Shown: positions 49,128-58,234, numbered from the stretch's first letter. The stretch: DNA of 64,000 nt from YC2-FULL-38-9 sp964629635 (GCA_964629635.1 CAZVQS010000002.1:186001-250000), one strand, 5' to 3'. Numbers and translations: made by a program. Notes: generated from the letters alone by a model not told the origin.

Positions 49128-50094
49128 ACTGGAGGTATTTGGCGATATTGGCGTTATGCTCCTCAAGCGTGCGGGCGTAATGCATATTACCTTTCCTGTC
49201 AGAAATGTAGTAGTAATACGGCGTTTGCACGTCAGCCTCTGCTACCGCGACAAGAGATTCCAGTCCGGGGCTGCATATGGGTGCGGGCGGCAGTCCCTGG
49301 TATTTGTATGTGTTGTAAGTCGAATCGACTTCGATGTCATCCAGAGTTAGGTCCTTTTTCCACCATGTTTTTTCGTTCTTCTGATATCCGATCGCATATT
49401 GAATGGTCGCGTCAAGCTGCATGAGCCAATCTTCCTTGTACCGCTTGATAAGGATGCCGGCGACTTTACGTTTGTCCTCAGGGAAGCGCGCTTCCTTTTC
49501 AACGAGCGAGGCGATGACGACTCCTTCCCGTTCGGTCAGTCCGAGCCTTCTCACTTTCGAAATGACCTCGGGCGTGTATTTGGCATCGAAGTTTTTCTGG
49601 AAAATGGCAAGTATCGCATCGATTGAAGCGTCTTTCGGAACGAGGTAGGTATCGGGAAACAAATAGCCTTCCCGGGCCTGTTCGATGAATTCGAAGGTCG
49701 GCGTTTTTACCGTTTCCGTGAGAATCTGCGCGACTTCCTCCTTGCGGAGTCCTTCGATGACGGTGACCCAGGTGTCCGTGGTTCCGTGGGTGAGTTCGTC
49801 GGCAATCTGCCCTGCATTCATGTTCTTGGAGAGGCGGAAATCACCCGCCTGAATTTTCTTTTCGATGCCTTTCTGTTTGACCACCAGGTAAAACACCACC
49901 TTGTTGCGGATGAGGCCCTCGGAGGCGAGGTTATTGATGATCGATTTCAGTCCCTGTCCCTTTTCCACGACGAAAATCTGGGCCCCCTGGTTGTTCTTGT
50001 CAACAGGAAGGGATCCCTCCTGGTAAACCATAAAGAATCCGAGAGCCAACAGGACCAGTATTCCCAAAAAGAGCGTTGTTTTTTTCATAGTCAT
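49126..50094 (-). CDS. mltG: Endolytic murein transglycosylase MltG
   Basis: Membrane-anchored (segment ~7-24) enzyme that cuts nascent glycan strands. The 322-residue protein has an N-terminal LysM-like subdomain and the YceG core with VIASLVEKEARFPEDKRKVA, which holds the catalytic glutamate, LQLDATIQYAIG-type motif (here MQLDATIQYAIG) and the closing NTYKYQGLPPAPICSPGLES. It starts directly after the phosphorylase stop (TGAATG); a second ATG two codons on is possible. Confidence 0.96.
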   Translation of the reverse strand: MTMKKTTLFLGILVLLALGFFMVYQEGSLPVDKNNQGAQIFVVEKGQGLKSIINNLASEGLIRNKVVFYLVVKQKGIEKKIQAGDFRLSKNMNAGQIADELTHGTTDTWVTVIEGLRKEEVAQILTETVKTPTFEFIEQAREGYLFPDTYLVPKDASIDAILAIFQKNFDAKYTPEVISKVRRLGLTEREGVVIASLVEKEARFPEDKRKVAGILIKRYKEDWLMQLDATIQYAIGYQKNEKTWWKKDLTLDDIEVDSTYNTYKYQGLPPAPICSPGLESLVAVAEADVQTPYYYYISDRKGNMHYARTLEEHNANIAKYLQ

Positions 50095-51351
50095 TCAGTC
50101 GATGATAAATATGGGGAACATTTTTAACGTATCCTGCGCTTCCGCAAGATGGTATTTGCTGTTTGCGTGGAACGTGATGACGGTTTCGCCTTTTTCCACC
50201 CGGTCTCCGATTTTTTTATGGAGATACAGGCCAGCCTGCCGGTCTTTGGGCGCGCCGAGAAGCTTGGCGATGCTGTTGAGGTTGAAGTTGTTGACCGCCC
50301 GTACCGTTCCGCCGTGCGTCGCGCGGACCGCATGGGTTTTTGAGCGGAGGGGAAACGTCTGGGAGGTAATTTTCGGGTTACCGCCCTGCGCCTGTACGAT
50401 CTGTTTGAATTTGATAAGGGCCGCGCCTTCCCTGAGTATCCGGGCCGCTTCCTCCTTCCCGCTTTTTTTAATGCCCGCGTCTGTATAACAGAGATCCAAC
50501 AGCTCGCCCGCCAGATGGAGGGCGCGTTCCTCAAGCTGGAGGGGTCGGTCCGGCCGCTGTTCCAGCACCTTCAGTACGTCGATCGCCTCAAGGCACGGTC
50601 CGACTCCGTTTCCGGCCGGTTCTTTTGTCTGGGTGATAAGCCCGACAACCTTCATGCCGAAGCGTTTGCCGAGCGTTTTGAATTTTTCAACGATCGCCTG
50701 GGCATCCTTGTGGTGGCGTATCTTCATGGTTTTGCCGAGCGGTATGTCAAGGATGAGGTGGGTGGTCGATGCGGCAATTTTCTTTGCCATGATCGAGACG
50801 ATGACTTTGTCGAAGGACTCAAACGACAGCGGCTCCTCAACCCGTATGATGATATCGTCCGCGGGTGCGATGCCGAGGTGCCCGTTCCAGCAGATGCATC
50901 CGCCGGTCAGGTTCACGATATCCTCCACCTCCCCCGGAGTGAACTCAACCTTTGCAAGCGTTTCCATCACGTCAGCGGTCCCTGCGGGCGTGGTTATGGC
51001 GCGCGAGGAGATCTTGGGTATCTTGAATCCCGCGGCTGCGACAATCGGCACGACGATCATGGTTGCGCGCGTTCCGGATACGCCGCCTGTGGAATGTTTA
51101 TCCGCAACGATTCCCTTGAAACGGAGCCGGTTTCCGGTTTCCACCATCGCTTTCGTAAAGTGATAGAGCTCCTCGGGGCTGAAACCTTCCTTGAACGACG
51201 CGGCGACAAAATAGGTTGTCAGGATATCGCTCAGGCGTTCATGGGATATCTCGTCCATGAGGTGAAATATTTCATGGTATTTGAGTTTCTTGCCCAAGAG
51301 CTTCTTCTGGATGATTTTGACGACTGCAACATTGGCGTTGGGTTTATTCAT
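50095..51351 (-). CDS. Thymidine/AMP phosphorylase family protein
   Basis: Glycosyltransferase-3-fold phosphorylase, 418 residues from the ATG at 51351, which overlaps murJ by eight bases (an in-frame TTG further upstream is rejected). The KHSTGGVSG phosphate loop and SSRAITTPAGTADVMETL signature resemble archaeal-type AMP phosphorylase more than bacterial thymidine phosphorylase (SGRGLGHTGGT). However, the N-terminal extension of AMP phosphorylases is absent. It splits a nucleoside or nucleotide with phosphate; the substrate is undecided. The C-terminal PYNP-type domain (HGGTVRAVNNFNLN, GDRVEKGE) is present. Confidence 0.85.
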   Translation of the reverse strand: MNKPNANVAVVKIIQKKLLGKKLKYHEIFHLMDEISHERLSDILTTYFVAASFKEGFSPEELYHFTKAMVETGNRLRFKGIVADKHSTGGVSGTRATMIVVPIVAAAGFKIPKISSRAITTPAGTADVMETLAKVEFTPGEVEDIVNLTGGCICWNGHLGIAPADDIIIRVEEPLSFESFDKVIVSIMAKKIAASTTHLILDIPLGKTMKIRHHKDAQAIVEKFKTLGKRFGMKVVGLITQTKEPAGNGVGPCLEAIDVLKVLEQRPDRPLQLEERALHLAGELLDLCYTDAGIKKSGKEEAARILREGAALIKFKQIVQAQGGNPKITSQTFPLRSKTHAVRATHGGTVRAVNNFNLNSIAKLLGAPKDRQAGLYLHKKIGDRVEKGETVITFHANSKYHLAEAQDTLKMFPIFIID

Positions 51352-52969
51352 AGGTTGTGATTTCAACGATCTTCTTCTGGAACCGCTTTGCCTTGATGAA
51401 CAGTTCGGTGATGGAATACATCGCTTTAATGTTAAACAGCCAGGATAAGGTCAAGTATAGCAAAAAGTAGAATACCGCACTCGCCATGAGCAGGAGAAAA
51501 ACGTTGACCGTGCGGCTCGTGTCAAGGATAAGGTTGTCCATCAGCTTTATAAGGTAATAAGCGGCGGGGGATGCGATTAGGGCGGCAAAAGCCATCTTGA
51601 GCGTTTCTACGGTAAAAAAACGGATAGGCAGCGATTTAAGGCGCCAGGCGAGAATAACGAAAAGTACGGTCGAATTGAGGATGACCGATACTGAGAACGA
51701 TATGGCAAGGGACCAGATGGGAAGTTTGAGGACCAGGATAAAATACAGGCTGAGGATCATGTTGATGGCGATAGATACGATGCTGACGATGAAAGGGGTT
51801 TTGCTGTCAAGGAGCGCATAGAAACAGCGGGTGAGGAAATAGTATACGGCATGGAACGGCATGGAAACGGAAAAATAGGACAGAGCGAATGCGGTTTGCA
51901 CCGTCGCGTCCCAGTCGAATTTCTCACCGCCGAAAAAGATACGCACGAGCGGGGTGCGCGCGAATATGAAAAAAACCATGATGGGAACCGTGAAGAAAAA
52001 GAGGTTGAGGATGGAGTCAATGATTAGTTTGCGCAGATCGTCCATTTTTTTCTGTTCGAACATTTCCGACAGGTACGGCAGCGATGCCTGTCCGAAGGCG
52101 ATGCCGATGACCGAAACAGGCAGAAGCTGCAGGTGCTGGGCGAAATAGAATGTCGTGTATGCGCCCGTTCCGAGAAGGGACGTGAGGGAAAGGTCGATGG
52201 TCGCGTCGATCTGGGTGACGAGCACCGTCATGATGCGGGGTCCGATCATGCGGAAGAATTCCTTCACCCCCTGCGTTATTTCGATGATTGGTCGGTAACT
52301 CAACTCGAAGGTGAAAAGGACCGGAATCTGTATGAGAAAAAACAGAAGCGCACCCGCGGATACGCCGAGGACCGGCGCCAAAAGGTGAAGCTGCGGGGCA
52401 AAAAGAAGGGTCGCGACTATCACCGCGAGGTTGTAGAACACCGGCGCCGCTGCGGTGATGAGAAAGGTTTTCTTTGCCTGCGCGATGCCGGTCAGGAAGT
52501 TGCCCGCAACCAGAAACGGCAGTTGGCTCAAAAGAAGGATTTTGGAATAGAGGGTTATCTGGATCAGCTTTTCTTCGGTGAAACCGGGCGTAATGGCGGG
52601 GATGATCCGGTCCATGAGTACGTAAAGCACCGCAACGAACGCGAAAAGCACAATGATGAGGAGGTTGAATATGGAAAATATGTGTTTCTGCAGCTCCTCC
52701 CTGTTCTTTTGGTATTTTATAAAAACGGGTATGAAGGATGAGGTGAGGGCTCCGGTAATGAGAATCTCAAACACCAGGTCCGGAATGCGGAAAGAGGCGA
52801 AAAATATGTCAAGGTCGCCTTTCTGAAAATAGCCCGCCAGTATGCGGTATCTCAAAAAACCGAAAATCCGCGACACGACGATCATCCCGGATATGATGAG
52901 CGCGGAGGAGAATATGCCGCCCTGCTGCGCGAACAGGATGAGCTTGGTTTGTTTGATGAATCGGTCCAT
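51344..52969 (-). CDS. murJ: Lipid II flippase MurJ (MviN)
   Basis: The 541-residue integral membrane protein has about 14 membrane segments and MurJ-type motifs: VVSRIFGFLRYRILAGYF in the first segments, FRIPDLVFEILITGALTSSFIPVF, and the central GTGAYTTFYFAQHLQLLPVSV and FGQASLPYLSEM. It moves lipid II across the membrane for cell-wall synthesis. A TATAAT lies 14 bases before the ATG. It is divergent from the mraZ cluster. Confidence 0.95.
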   Translation of the reverse strand: MDRFIKQTKLILFAQQGGIFSSALIISGMIVVSRIFGFLRYRILAGYFQKGDLDIFFASFRIPDLVFEILITGALTSSFIPVFIKYQKNREELQKHIFSIFNLLIIVLFAFVAVLYVLMDRIIPAITPGFTEEKLIQITLYSKILLLSQLPFLVAGNFLTGIAQAKKTFLITAAAPVFYNLAVIVATLLFAPQLHLLAPVLGVSAGALLFFLIQIPVLFTFELSYRPIIEITQGVKEFFRMIGPRIMTVLVTQIDATIDLSLTSLLGTGAYTTFYFAQHLQLLPVSVIGIAFGQASLPYLSEMFEQKKMDDLRKLIIDSILNLFFFTVPIMVFFIFARTPLVRIFFGGEKFDWDATVQTAFALSYFSVSMPFHAVYYFLTRCFYALLDSKTPFIVSIVSIAINMILSLYFILVLKLPIWSLAISFSVSVILNSTVLFVILAWRLKSLPIRFFTVETLKMAFAALIASPAAYYLIKLMDNLILDTSRTVNVFLLLMASAVFYFLLYLTLSWLFNIKAMYSITELFIKAKRFQKKIVEITTYE

Positions 52970-53057
52970 AAAAAGGCAATTCCATTATACATCATCCCTT
53001 CTTACTTTTTTCTTGTGCAAACCAATGGAAAACCGGATCATTTAAGGCTAAATACGC

Positions 53058-53086
53058 TTGACACGATCATCAAAATGGTGTTAAAT
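53058..53086 (+). promoter_or_regulatory. Promoter of the mraZ cell-division cluster
   Basis: TTGACA (53058-53063), a 17-base spacer and TTAAAT (53081-53086); the mraZ ATG follows after eight bases. The -10 region lies within the MraZ-type repeats. Confidence 0.8.
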
Positions 53087-53110
53087 GGTTATATATGGTG
53101 TTTTTTGGTG
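53075..53110 (+). promoter_or_regulatory. Four direct repeats (A/T)TGGT(G/T) at 10-base spacing, MraZ operator
   Basis: ATGGTG (53075-53080), ATGGTT (53085-53090), ATGGTG (53095-53100) and TTGGTG (53105-53110) recur exactly every ten bases. MraZ in E. coli binds TGGG-type repeats with the same ten-base period just ahead of mraZ. Here the array covers the -10 box and extends into the coding region; the third repeat contains the start codon. Binding by MraZ is inferred. Confidence 0.8.
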
Positions 53111-53490
53111 AATATCAGGTTTCCTTTACGGCTCCGGGCCGCATTGTTCTTCCGAAAAAACTCCGCGAGCTTCTCAAGGGAAACACATTCATCGTCACCA
53201 AGGGGTTTGACACATGTCTTGCCGGATACGATAAAGAGGATTGGGAGAAGCGCGCCAAAACGCTTCTTGAGGTATCGCTCCTTGAAAAGGAAATGATCGA
53301 AAAGCGGAGATTCCTCTTTTCCTCGACCGTATACCTTGAAATCGACGAACAGGGCAGGTTTGTCCTTCCCCGTTCGCTTCTGGATTATGCGGGCCTGGAC
53401 GGGAAAGTGGTTATAGTCGGTGTAGGGGATCATTTCGAAATCTGGAGTCCGGAACGATGGACACGGTATCTGAAGGAAGTAAAAAACTGA
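53095..53490 (+). CDS. mraZ: Transcriptional regulator MraZ
   Basis: The 131-residue protein consists of two AbrB-like SpoVT halves: FFGEYQVSFTAPGRIVLPKKL and YLEIDEQGRFVLPRSLLDYAGL, each with the conserved D/PxxGRxxLP. MraZ forms a ring that binds repeats upstream of its own cluster. It heads the division/wall genes, seven bases before rsmH. Confidence 0.95.
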   Translation: MVFFGEYQVSFTAPGRIVLPKKLRELLKGNTFIVTKGFDTCLAGYDKEDWEKRAKTLLEVSLLEKEMIEKRRFLFSSTVYLEIDEQGRFVLPRSLLDYAGLDGKVVIVGVGDHFEIWSPERWTRYLKEVKN

Positions 53491-53497
53491 AAATAAC

Positions 53498-54328
53498 ATG
53501 CATACCCCCGTTCTTTTACAAGAAACAATTGAAGGTTTACAGGTCCGGTCCGGAGGATCTTATATAGATGCAACGGTAGGCGAAGCCGGACACACCGATG
53601 CGCTCCTCAATGCAGGTGCGCGGGTATTAGGGATAGATCAGGACGAGCTGCAGATCAGGAGGCTGAAGGAATCGCATGCAGGCCGCTCTCTCACCCTGGT
53701 ACACGGCAATTTTTCGCGCATAGCGGAGATAGCGAAAGAACACGGTTTCGGAAACGCGGACGGTGTCATATTCGATCTCGGTTTATCCTGGGAGCAGCTG
53801 AAGTCACGAGGCCTCGGGCTGTCTTACCGGAATGAAGAGGAGCCGCTCGATATGAGGCTGGATAAGGATGCGCAAACAACCGCCGAATTCATCCTGAATA
53901 CGTATTCTCCGGATGAACTCTATGAGTTGTTTGCCCGGAATTCCGAAGAAGTGAAGGCGCGCGACATTGCGGAAAGCATCGTCGCCTACCGGAAGATCAG
54001 GCGGTACAAGACCGTTGCGGACCTGAAAAAGACCATCGAGAAAGTGATGGGTGCGAATACGGGCAAGACCAACAACCGGATTTTCCAGGCTTTACGGATC
54101 GAAGTGAACGGGGAATTTGACAATCTGAAAAAAGGGCTGGAGGGTGCGGTTGCAACCGTAAAGCCCGGCGGCCGGATTGCGGTTATCAGCTTCCACTCGC
54201 TCGAGGACCGGATCGTGAAACAGTTCATCCGGACCCGCGGCTTGAAGCAGACCGACAAGAAGGGCATCGCGGGTGACCGGAAGTTATCATTTGAACGTCC
54301 CGCGCGTTTGCGCATTTTCACCATATGA
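53498..54328 (+). CDS. rsmH: 16S rRNA (cytosine-1402 N4)-methyltransferase RsmH
   Basis: The 276-residue SAM-dependent methyltransferase starts HTPVLLQETIEGL, has YIDATVGEAGHT (SAM loop), DGVIFDLGLSWEQL and AVISFHSLEDRIVKQF. It is normally about 310 residues; the C-terminal part is a little short. It occupies its usual place after mraZ and overlaps the ftsL-like gene by four bases. Confidence 0.96.
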   Translation: MHTPVLLQETIEGLQVRSGGSYIDATVGEAGHTDALLNAGARVLGIDQDELQIRRLKESHAGRSLTLVHGNFSRIAEIAKEHGFGNADGVIFDLGLSWEQLKSRGLGLSYRNEEEPLDMRLDKDAQTTAEFILNTYSPDELYELFARNSEEVKARDIAESIVAYRKIRRYKTVADLKKTIEKVMGANTGKTNNRIFQALRIEVNGEFDNLKKGLEGAVATVKPGGRIAVISFHSLEDRIVKQFIRTRGLKQTDKKGIAGDRKLSFERPARLRIFTI

Positions 54329-54600
54329 ACACCATCGTAAAAAACATGTTCGCCGTTCTTTTTGTCGTTCTGGCAGTCGTGAACGTATACATTTTCGTCG
54401 CCGGCATGTATTTGGCGGATGATATCAACAGATACGAAACCGAAATAGAAACTTTGAGTTCCGAAAACGTCCGCCTCGAAAAGGAAGTGTATCAGGCGCA
54501 GTCACTCCAGTATGCGGCTTCATTAAGCGCGCGCCTCAATTTCACCAAGAAATCGACACCCGTGTATTTCGAGAGTTTGAAATACGCGTTTGCTCAATGA
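54325..54600 (+). CDS. ftsL: FtsL-like bitopic cell-division protein
   Basis: A 91-residue protein with one membrane segment (residues ~7-29) and a coiled-coil-prone external region (INRYETEIETLSSENVRLEKEV), the FtsL/DivIC layout. Sequence similarity is too weak for certainty; position between rsmH and ftsI makes FtsL the best call. Confidence 0.78.
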   Translation: MNTIVKNMFAVLFVVLAVVNVYIFVAGMYLADDINRYETEIETLSSENVRLEKEVYQAQSLQYAASLSARLNFTKKSTPVYFESLKYAFAQ

Positions 54601-54603
54601 TAT

Positions 54604-56256
54604 ATGAGCAAAGCACGATTGCTGCTTTTCGCATTTCTTCTCGCTTACTCGGCGATACTGCTGCGTCTCCTGTATATTCAGGTGCTTAATCCTATCGAAT
54701 CGGGCGATTACCTGCGCACCTCGCGCATCCAGCCCGAACGGGGCAGGATATTCGACCGCAATCTCCAGCCCATTGCAACCAACCAGACGAAGTACCGCCT
54801 GTTTGTCGAACCGAAAAAAATCAAGGATGCGGAAGTATTGAAGGTGCGGTTGTCCAAAGCGCTCGGGGTGGAGGAGGCCTCCATTGCGGCGCGCCTCGAC
54901 CTGACCAAGGACTGGGTATCCCTGTATACGGGCCTTCCTCAGGATAAAAAGGACAAGATCGATGCGCTCAAGCTTGCAGGGATCGGATTTGAGACGGAAC
55001 CGGGAAGATATTATCCCGAAGGATCCTCAAGCGCGCATGTCCTCGGGTTCGTCGGAAAGGACCAGGAAGGGGAAAATATCGGATATTTCGGCATCGAAGG
55101 CTTTTATGACCGCGATCTTGCCGGGCTTCCCGGCCTGATCCGGTCCGACCTCGACCTGGTCGGACGCCCCATATTTCTCGGCACCCAGGAAAAAATAGAG
55201 CCGGAAAACGGCCGCGATCTCGTTTTGGCGCTGGACAAATCCGTGCAGGAGATCATCAAGCGAAAGCTCGTTGCGGGAGTGGAGAAATACGGGGCAAAGG
55301 AGGGGTGCATCATAGTCGCCCAGCCGTACACCCTCGAAATACTCGGCCTCGCATGCGTGCCGGATTTCGATCCGGAACTTTACTACGATTACGACGGCAG
55401 TTTTTACAAAAACCAGGCGATATCGAGCCTCTACGAACCGGGTTCCACGTTCAAACCGCTCATCATGGCGGCGGGCATAGAAGAGGGGGTCATAAAACCC
55501 AACACGGTATTCGACGAGGACGGCCCCGTGAAAATAGGAGAATACGGTATCAAGACATGGAACAGCCAGTATGAAGGCCGCATCACCATGACGCGGGTGC
55601 TTGAGAAATCGAGCAACGTGGGCATGGTATATGTGGGGGAGAAGCTGGGGGACAAACGGCTCATGGATTACATAAAAAAATACGGATTCGGGGAGCTGAC
55701 CGGCATCGATCTGCAGGGCGAAGTGCCGGGATACCTCAAACCCGCCGGGGAATGGTATCCGATCGATTATGCGACCGTAACTTTCGGGCAGGGACTGGCG
55801 GTTTCCCCCATACAGATGGTGCGTGCGTTTTCCTCCATCATTAACGGGGGAGAACTCCTGGTACCCCATGTGGTGAAAAAGCTCGTGGGCTCCTCCCGGG
55901 AACAGACTATCGAACGGGATGTTACGCGGCGGATCGTGAAAAAGGAAGTATCGGACCAGGTCAAACAGATGCTGCTCTCTACCATCGAAAACGGGGAAAC
56001 CAAATTCCTCAAGCCGACCGGATATCAGATCGGCGGAAAAACCGGTACCGCCCAGATTGCGATAGAAGGGCGTTATGATGCATCCAAAACGATCGCGTCA
56101 TTCATCGGGTTTTCTCCGATCGAAAAACCGAGCTTTGTCGCTCTGGTCGTGCTGAAGGAGCCGACAAGCTCCCAATGGGGCTCCGAAACCGCCGCACCCA
56201 TCTTTTTTGAAATAGCAAAGGAATTGATAGTGTACTATAATATAGCACCAGAATAA
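54604..56256 (+). CDS. ftsI: Division-type class B penicillin-binding protein FtsI
   Basis: Septal transpeptidase. The 550-residue protein has one N-terminal membrane segment, the pedestal domain with SRIQPERGRIFDRNLQPIA, and the transpeptidase with SxxK at 281-284 (STFK), SSN in EKSSNVGMV and KTGT in GGKTGTAQIA. No PASTA domains are attached. It follows the ftsL-like gene by three bases. Confidence 0.96.
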   Translation: MSKARLLLFAFLLAYSAILLRLLYIQVLNPIESGDYLRTSRIQPERGRIFDRNLQPIATNQTKYRLFVEPKKIKDAEVLKVRLSKALGVEEASIAARLDLTKDWVSLYTGLPQDKKDKIDALKLAGIGFETEPGRYYPEGSSSAHVLGFVGKDQEGENIGYFGIEGFYDRDLAGLPGLIRSDLDLVGRPIFLGTQEKIEPENGRDLVLALDKSVQEIIKRKLVAGVEKYGAKEGCIIVAQPYTLEILGLACVPDFDPELYYDYDGSFYKNQAISSLYEPGSTFKPLIMAAGIEEGVIKPNTVFDEDGPVKIGEYGIKTWNSQYEGRITMTRVLEKSSNVGMVYVGEKLGDKRLMDYIKKYGFGELTGIDLQGEVPGYLKPAGEWYPIDYATVTFGQGLAVSPIQMVRAFSSIINGGELLVPHVVKKLVGSSREQTIERDVTRRIVKKEVSDQVKQMLLSTIENGETKFLKPTGYQIGGKTGTAQIAIEGRYDASKTIASFIGFSPIEKPSFVALVVLKEPTSSQWGSETAAPIFFEIAKELIVYYNIAPE

Positions 56257-56279
56257 GCCGATACCCATTCGCAACCCAG

Positions 56280-57491
56280 ATGATACGCATACTCAAAAAC
56301 ATCTACCACCTTCTGCGGGCTTACGGAGCCAACCTGTTTTTCGGTTTCCCCGGCAGGAGGCTTAAAATAATCGGTGTAACCGGAACCGACGGCAAAACGA
56401 CCACCACCCATCTTATTTACCACATTCTCCTGACGGCAGGCAAGCGTGTTTCCATGATATCGACCATTTATGCCAAGGTGGGAAGCCGGGAGTACGATAC
56501 CGGATTTCACGTGACAACTCCGGATGCATTCATGATACCGCGCTACCTGAGGCGGGCCGTTGCGGAGGGGGACGAATATTTTGTCCTGGAAACGACGTCC
56601 CACCGTCTTGACCAGAACCAGGTTGCGGGAATCCGCTTCCATGCGGGAGTCGTGACCAATATTACCCACGAACATCTCGATTACCACCATACGTACGAAA
56701 ACTACGTAAATTCGAAAATGAGGCTATTGTCCGCGACCGACCGGAAAATCGTCAACCGGGACGACGGATCATACCCATACCTGCAGAAATTTATGCCGCA
56801 GGGGACCCGGTTCATCACATACGGGCTGAAAAACAAATCGGATTACCATGCCGATTTCAGAAAAACCTTCAGGGACTTGGCGGATTTCAACGCGTACAAC
56901 TACCTTGCTGCCTTTGCGGTCTGCGACCAGCTCGGCATACCGGAAGACACGATCATCAAAGCTTTCCGGACGTTCAAGCTGCCCCCGGGCAGGATTGATA
57001 TCGTGTATGACCGCACGTATAAGGTCATCGTCGATTTCGCCCATACACCGAATGCGATACGCCGGATCCTTGAAACGGTACGCAGGACCTATTTGAAAAA
57101 GGGGAGAATAATCCATGTGTTCGGATCCGCCGGACTAAGGGATGCCACCAAGCGGTTTTCAATGGGGCAGGAGAGCGCAAAGGGCGCCGACCTGTCTATC
57201 GTAACCGAAGAAGACCACCGCACTGAGGATCCCCGAAAAATATGCGGAGAAATCGCAAAAGGGCTTGAAGCGGGCGGATTTTCGCATGCGGATGCGCTTT
57301 CCGGAACCGATAGGCGCAAATACCAGGTAATCGTAGACCGTGCACAGGCGATCAGGCATGCGGTATCCATAGCTCACCCCGGGGACATTGTGCTTATAAC
57401 TGGCAAGGGCCACGAGAAAAGCCTGTGCCGCGGAAAAACCGAATACCCGTGGGATGACCGGAAGGCTGTTTTAGAATCAATACCAACATGA
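56280..57491 (+). CDS. murE: Mur ligase, MurE type, lacking the N-terminal domain
   Basis: The 403-residue protein has the Mur ligase ATPase and C-terminal domains, but only ~28 residues precede the P-loop GVTGTDGKTTT (from residue 32), so the UDP-binding domain of typical MurE (~490 residues) is missing. MurE-like marks are VTTPDAFMIPRYLRR, LETTSHRLDQNQV, ITHEHLDYHHTYENY, VDFAHTPNAIRRIL and LITGKGHEKS. The motif that in MurE selects the third amino acid (DNPR for diaminopimelate) reads EDHR here. It probably adds residue three of the stem peptide, but the substrate is uncertain. Confidence 0.88.
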   Translation: MIRILKNIYHLLRAYGANLFFGFPGRRLKIIGVTGTDGKTTTTHLIYHILLTAGKRVSMISTIYAKVGSREYDTGFHVTTPDAFMIPRYLRRAVAEGDEYFVLETTSHRLDQNQVAGIRFHAGVVTNITHEHLDYHHTYENYVNSKMRLLSATDRKIVNRDDGSYPYLQKFMPQGTRFITYGLKNKSDYHADFRKTFRDLADFNAYNYLAAFAVCDQLGIPEDTIIKAFRTFKLPPGRIDIVYDRTYKVIVDFAHTPNAIRRILETVRRTYLKKGRIIHVFGSAGLRDATKRFSMGQESAKGADLSIVTEEDHRTEDPRKICGEIAKGLEAGGFSHADALSGTDRRKYQVIVDRAQAIRHAVSIAHPGDIVLITGKGHEKSLCRGKTEYPWDDRKAVLESIPT

Positions 57492-58228
57492 TTACATTTG
57501 ACGGTCTCAGCAAGACGTACGAATCGAGTTTCCTCGACGGCGTCGTCGTTTCGGGCGGATTCACCACCCGCGAGTCAGGCGACATGATGAACCGGGAAAC
57601 GCTTCTTTCGTACCTGAGGATCAACCAGGTCCTTTTCAAAAAACTGGTTCTCGGGGAACAGATACATTCCGCGAATGTCGCGGTTTTCGGACCATCAGGA
57701 TCGGGTGTCTGGGAGACTCTCCCAGAAACCGACGCGATCGTCACCCGGGAGAAAGGGGTGCTTCTTGCGGTACGTACGGCGGACTGCATACCGGTGCTGT
57801 ATGCGGATGCGGAAGCCGGGGTGATCGGGGTTTCCCATAACGGCTGGAGGGGTACCTTAAAGCAGATTTCGGTCAAGGTAATCGGTCAGATGATAGCGCT
57901 CGGCGCGCGGCCTGACCGTATCCGGGCGGTGCTCGGGCCGGGTATCGGCGCCTGCTGCTATGATATCGATGATGAGCGGTACTATGCCTTCCTAGAGGAA
58001 TTCGAAACCGATTTCCAGGCGTTTCCGGTACGGGGAGGCAGGAGACATCTCAATCTCCTGAAAATTAATTACGAAATACTGAAGCGCGCCGGGGTGGGCA
58101 GCGGACATGTAGACTATTTCCCGTTTTGCACATCATGCAACCGCAGCAGATTCTTTTCCTACCGGAGGGATTACCGGAAACACCGGGAGCAGTTCGGCGA
58201 AATGCTCGGTTACATCGTCGCGAATTAA
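57488..58228 (+). CDS. pgeF: Peptidoglycan editing factor PgeF (YfiH/LACC1 family)
   Basis: The 246-residue protein has the family metal/active-site residues H60 (GEQIHSANV), C100 (RTADCIPVLY) and H117 (SHNGWRGT). Members hydrolyse or phosphorolyse purine nucleosides, and in E. coli PgeF prevents misincorporation of L-Ser into the peptidoglycan stem. Placement between murE and murC supports the editing role. It overlaps murE by four bases. Confidence 0.93.
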   Translation: MITFDGLSKTYESSFLDGVVVSGGFTTRESGDMMNRETLLSYLRINQVLFKKLVLGEQIHSANVAVFGPSGSGVWETLPETDAIVTREKGVLLAVRTADCIPVLYADAEAGVIGVSHNGWRGTLKQISVKVIGQMIALGARPDRIRAVLGPGIGACCYDIDDERYYAFLEEFETDFQAFPVRGGRRHLNLLKINYEILKRAGVGSGHVDYFPFCTSCNRSRFFSYRRDYRKHREQFGEMLGYIVAN

Positions 58229-58234
58229 TCACGT

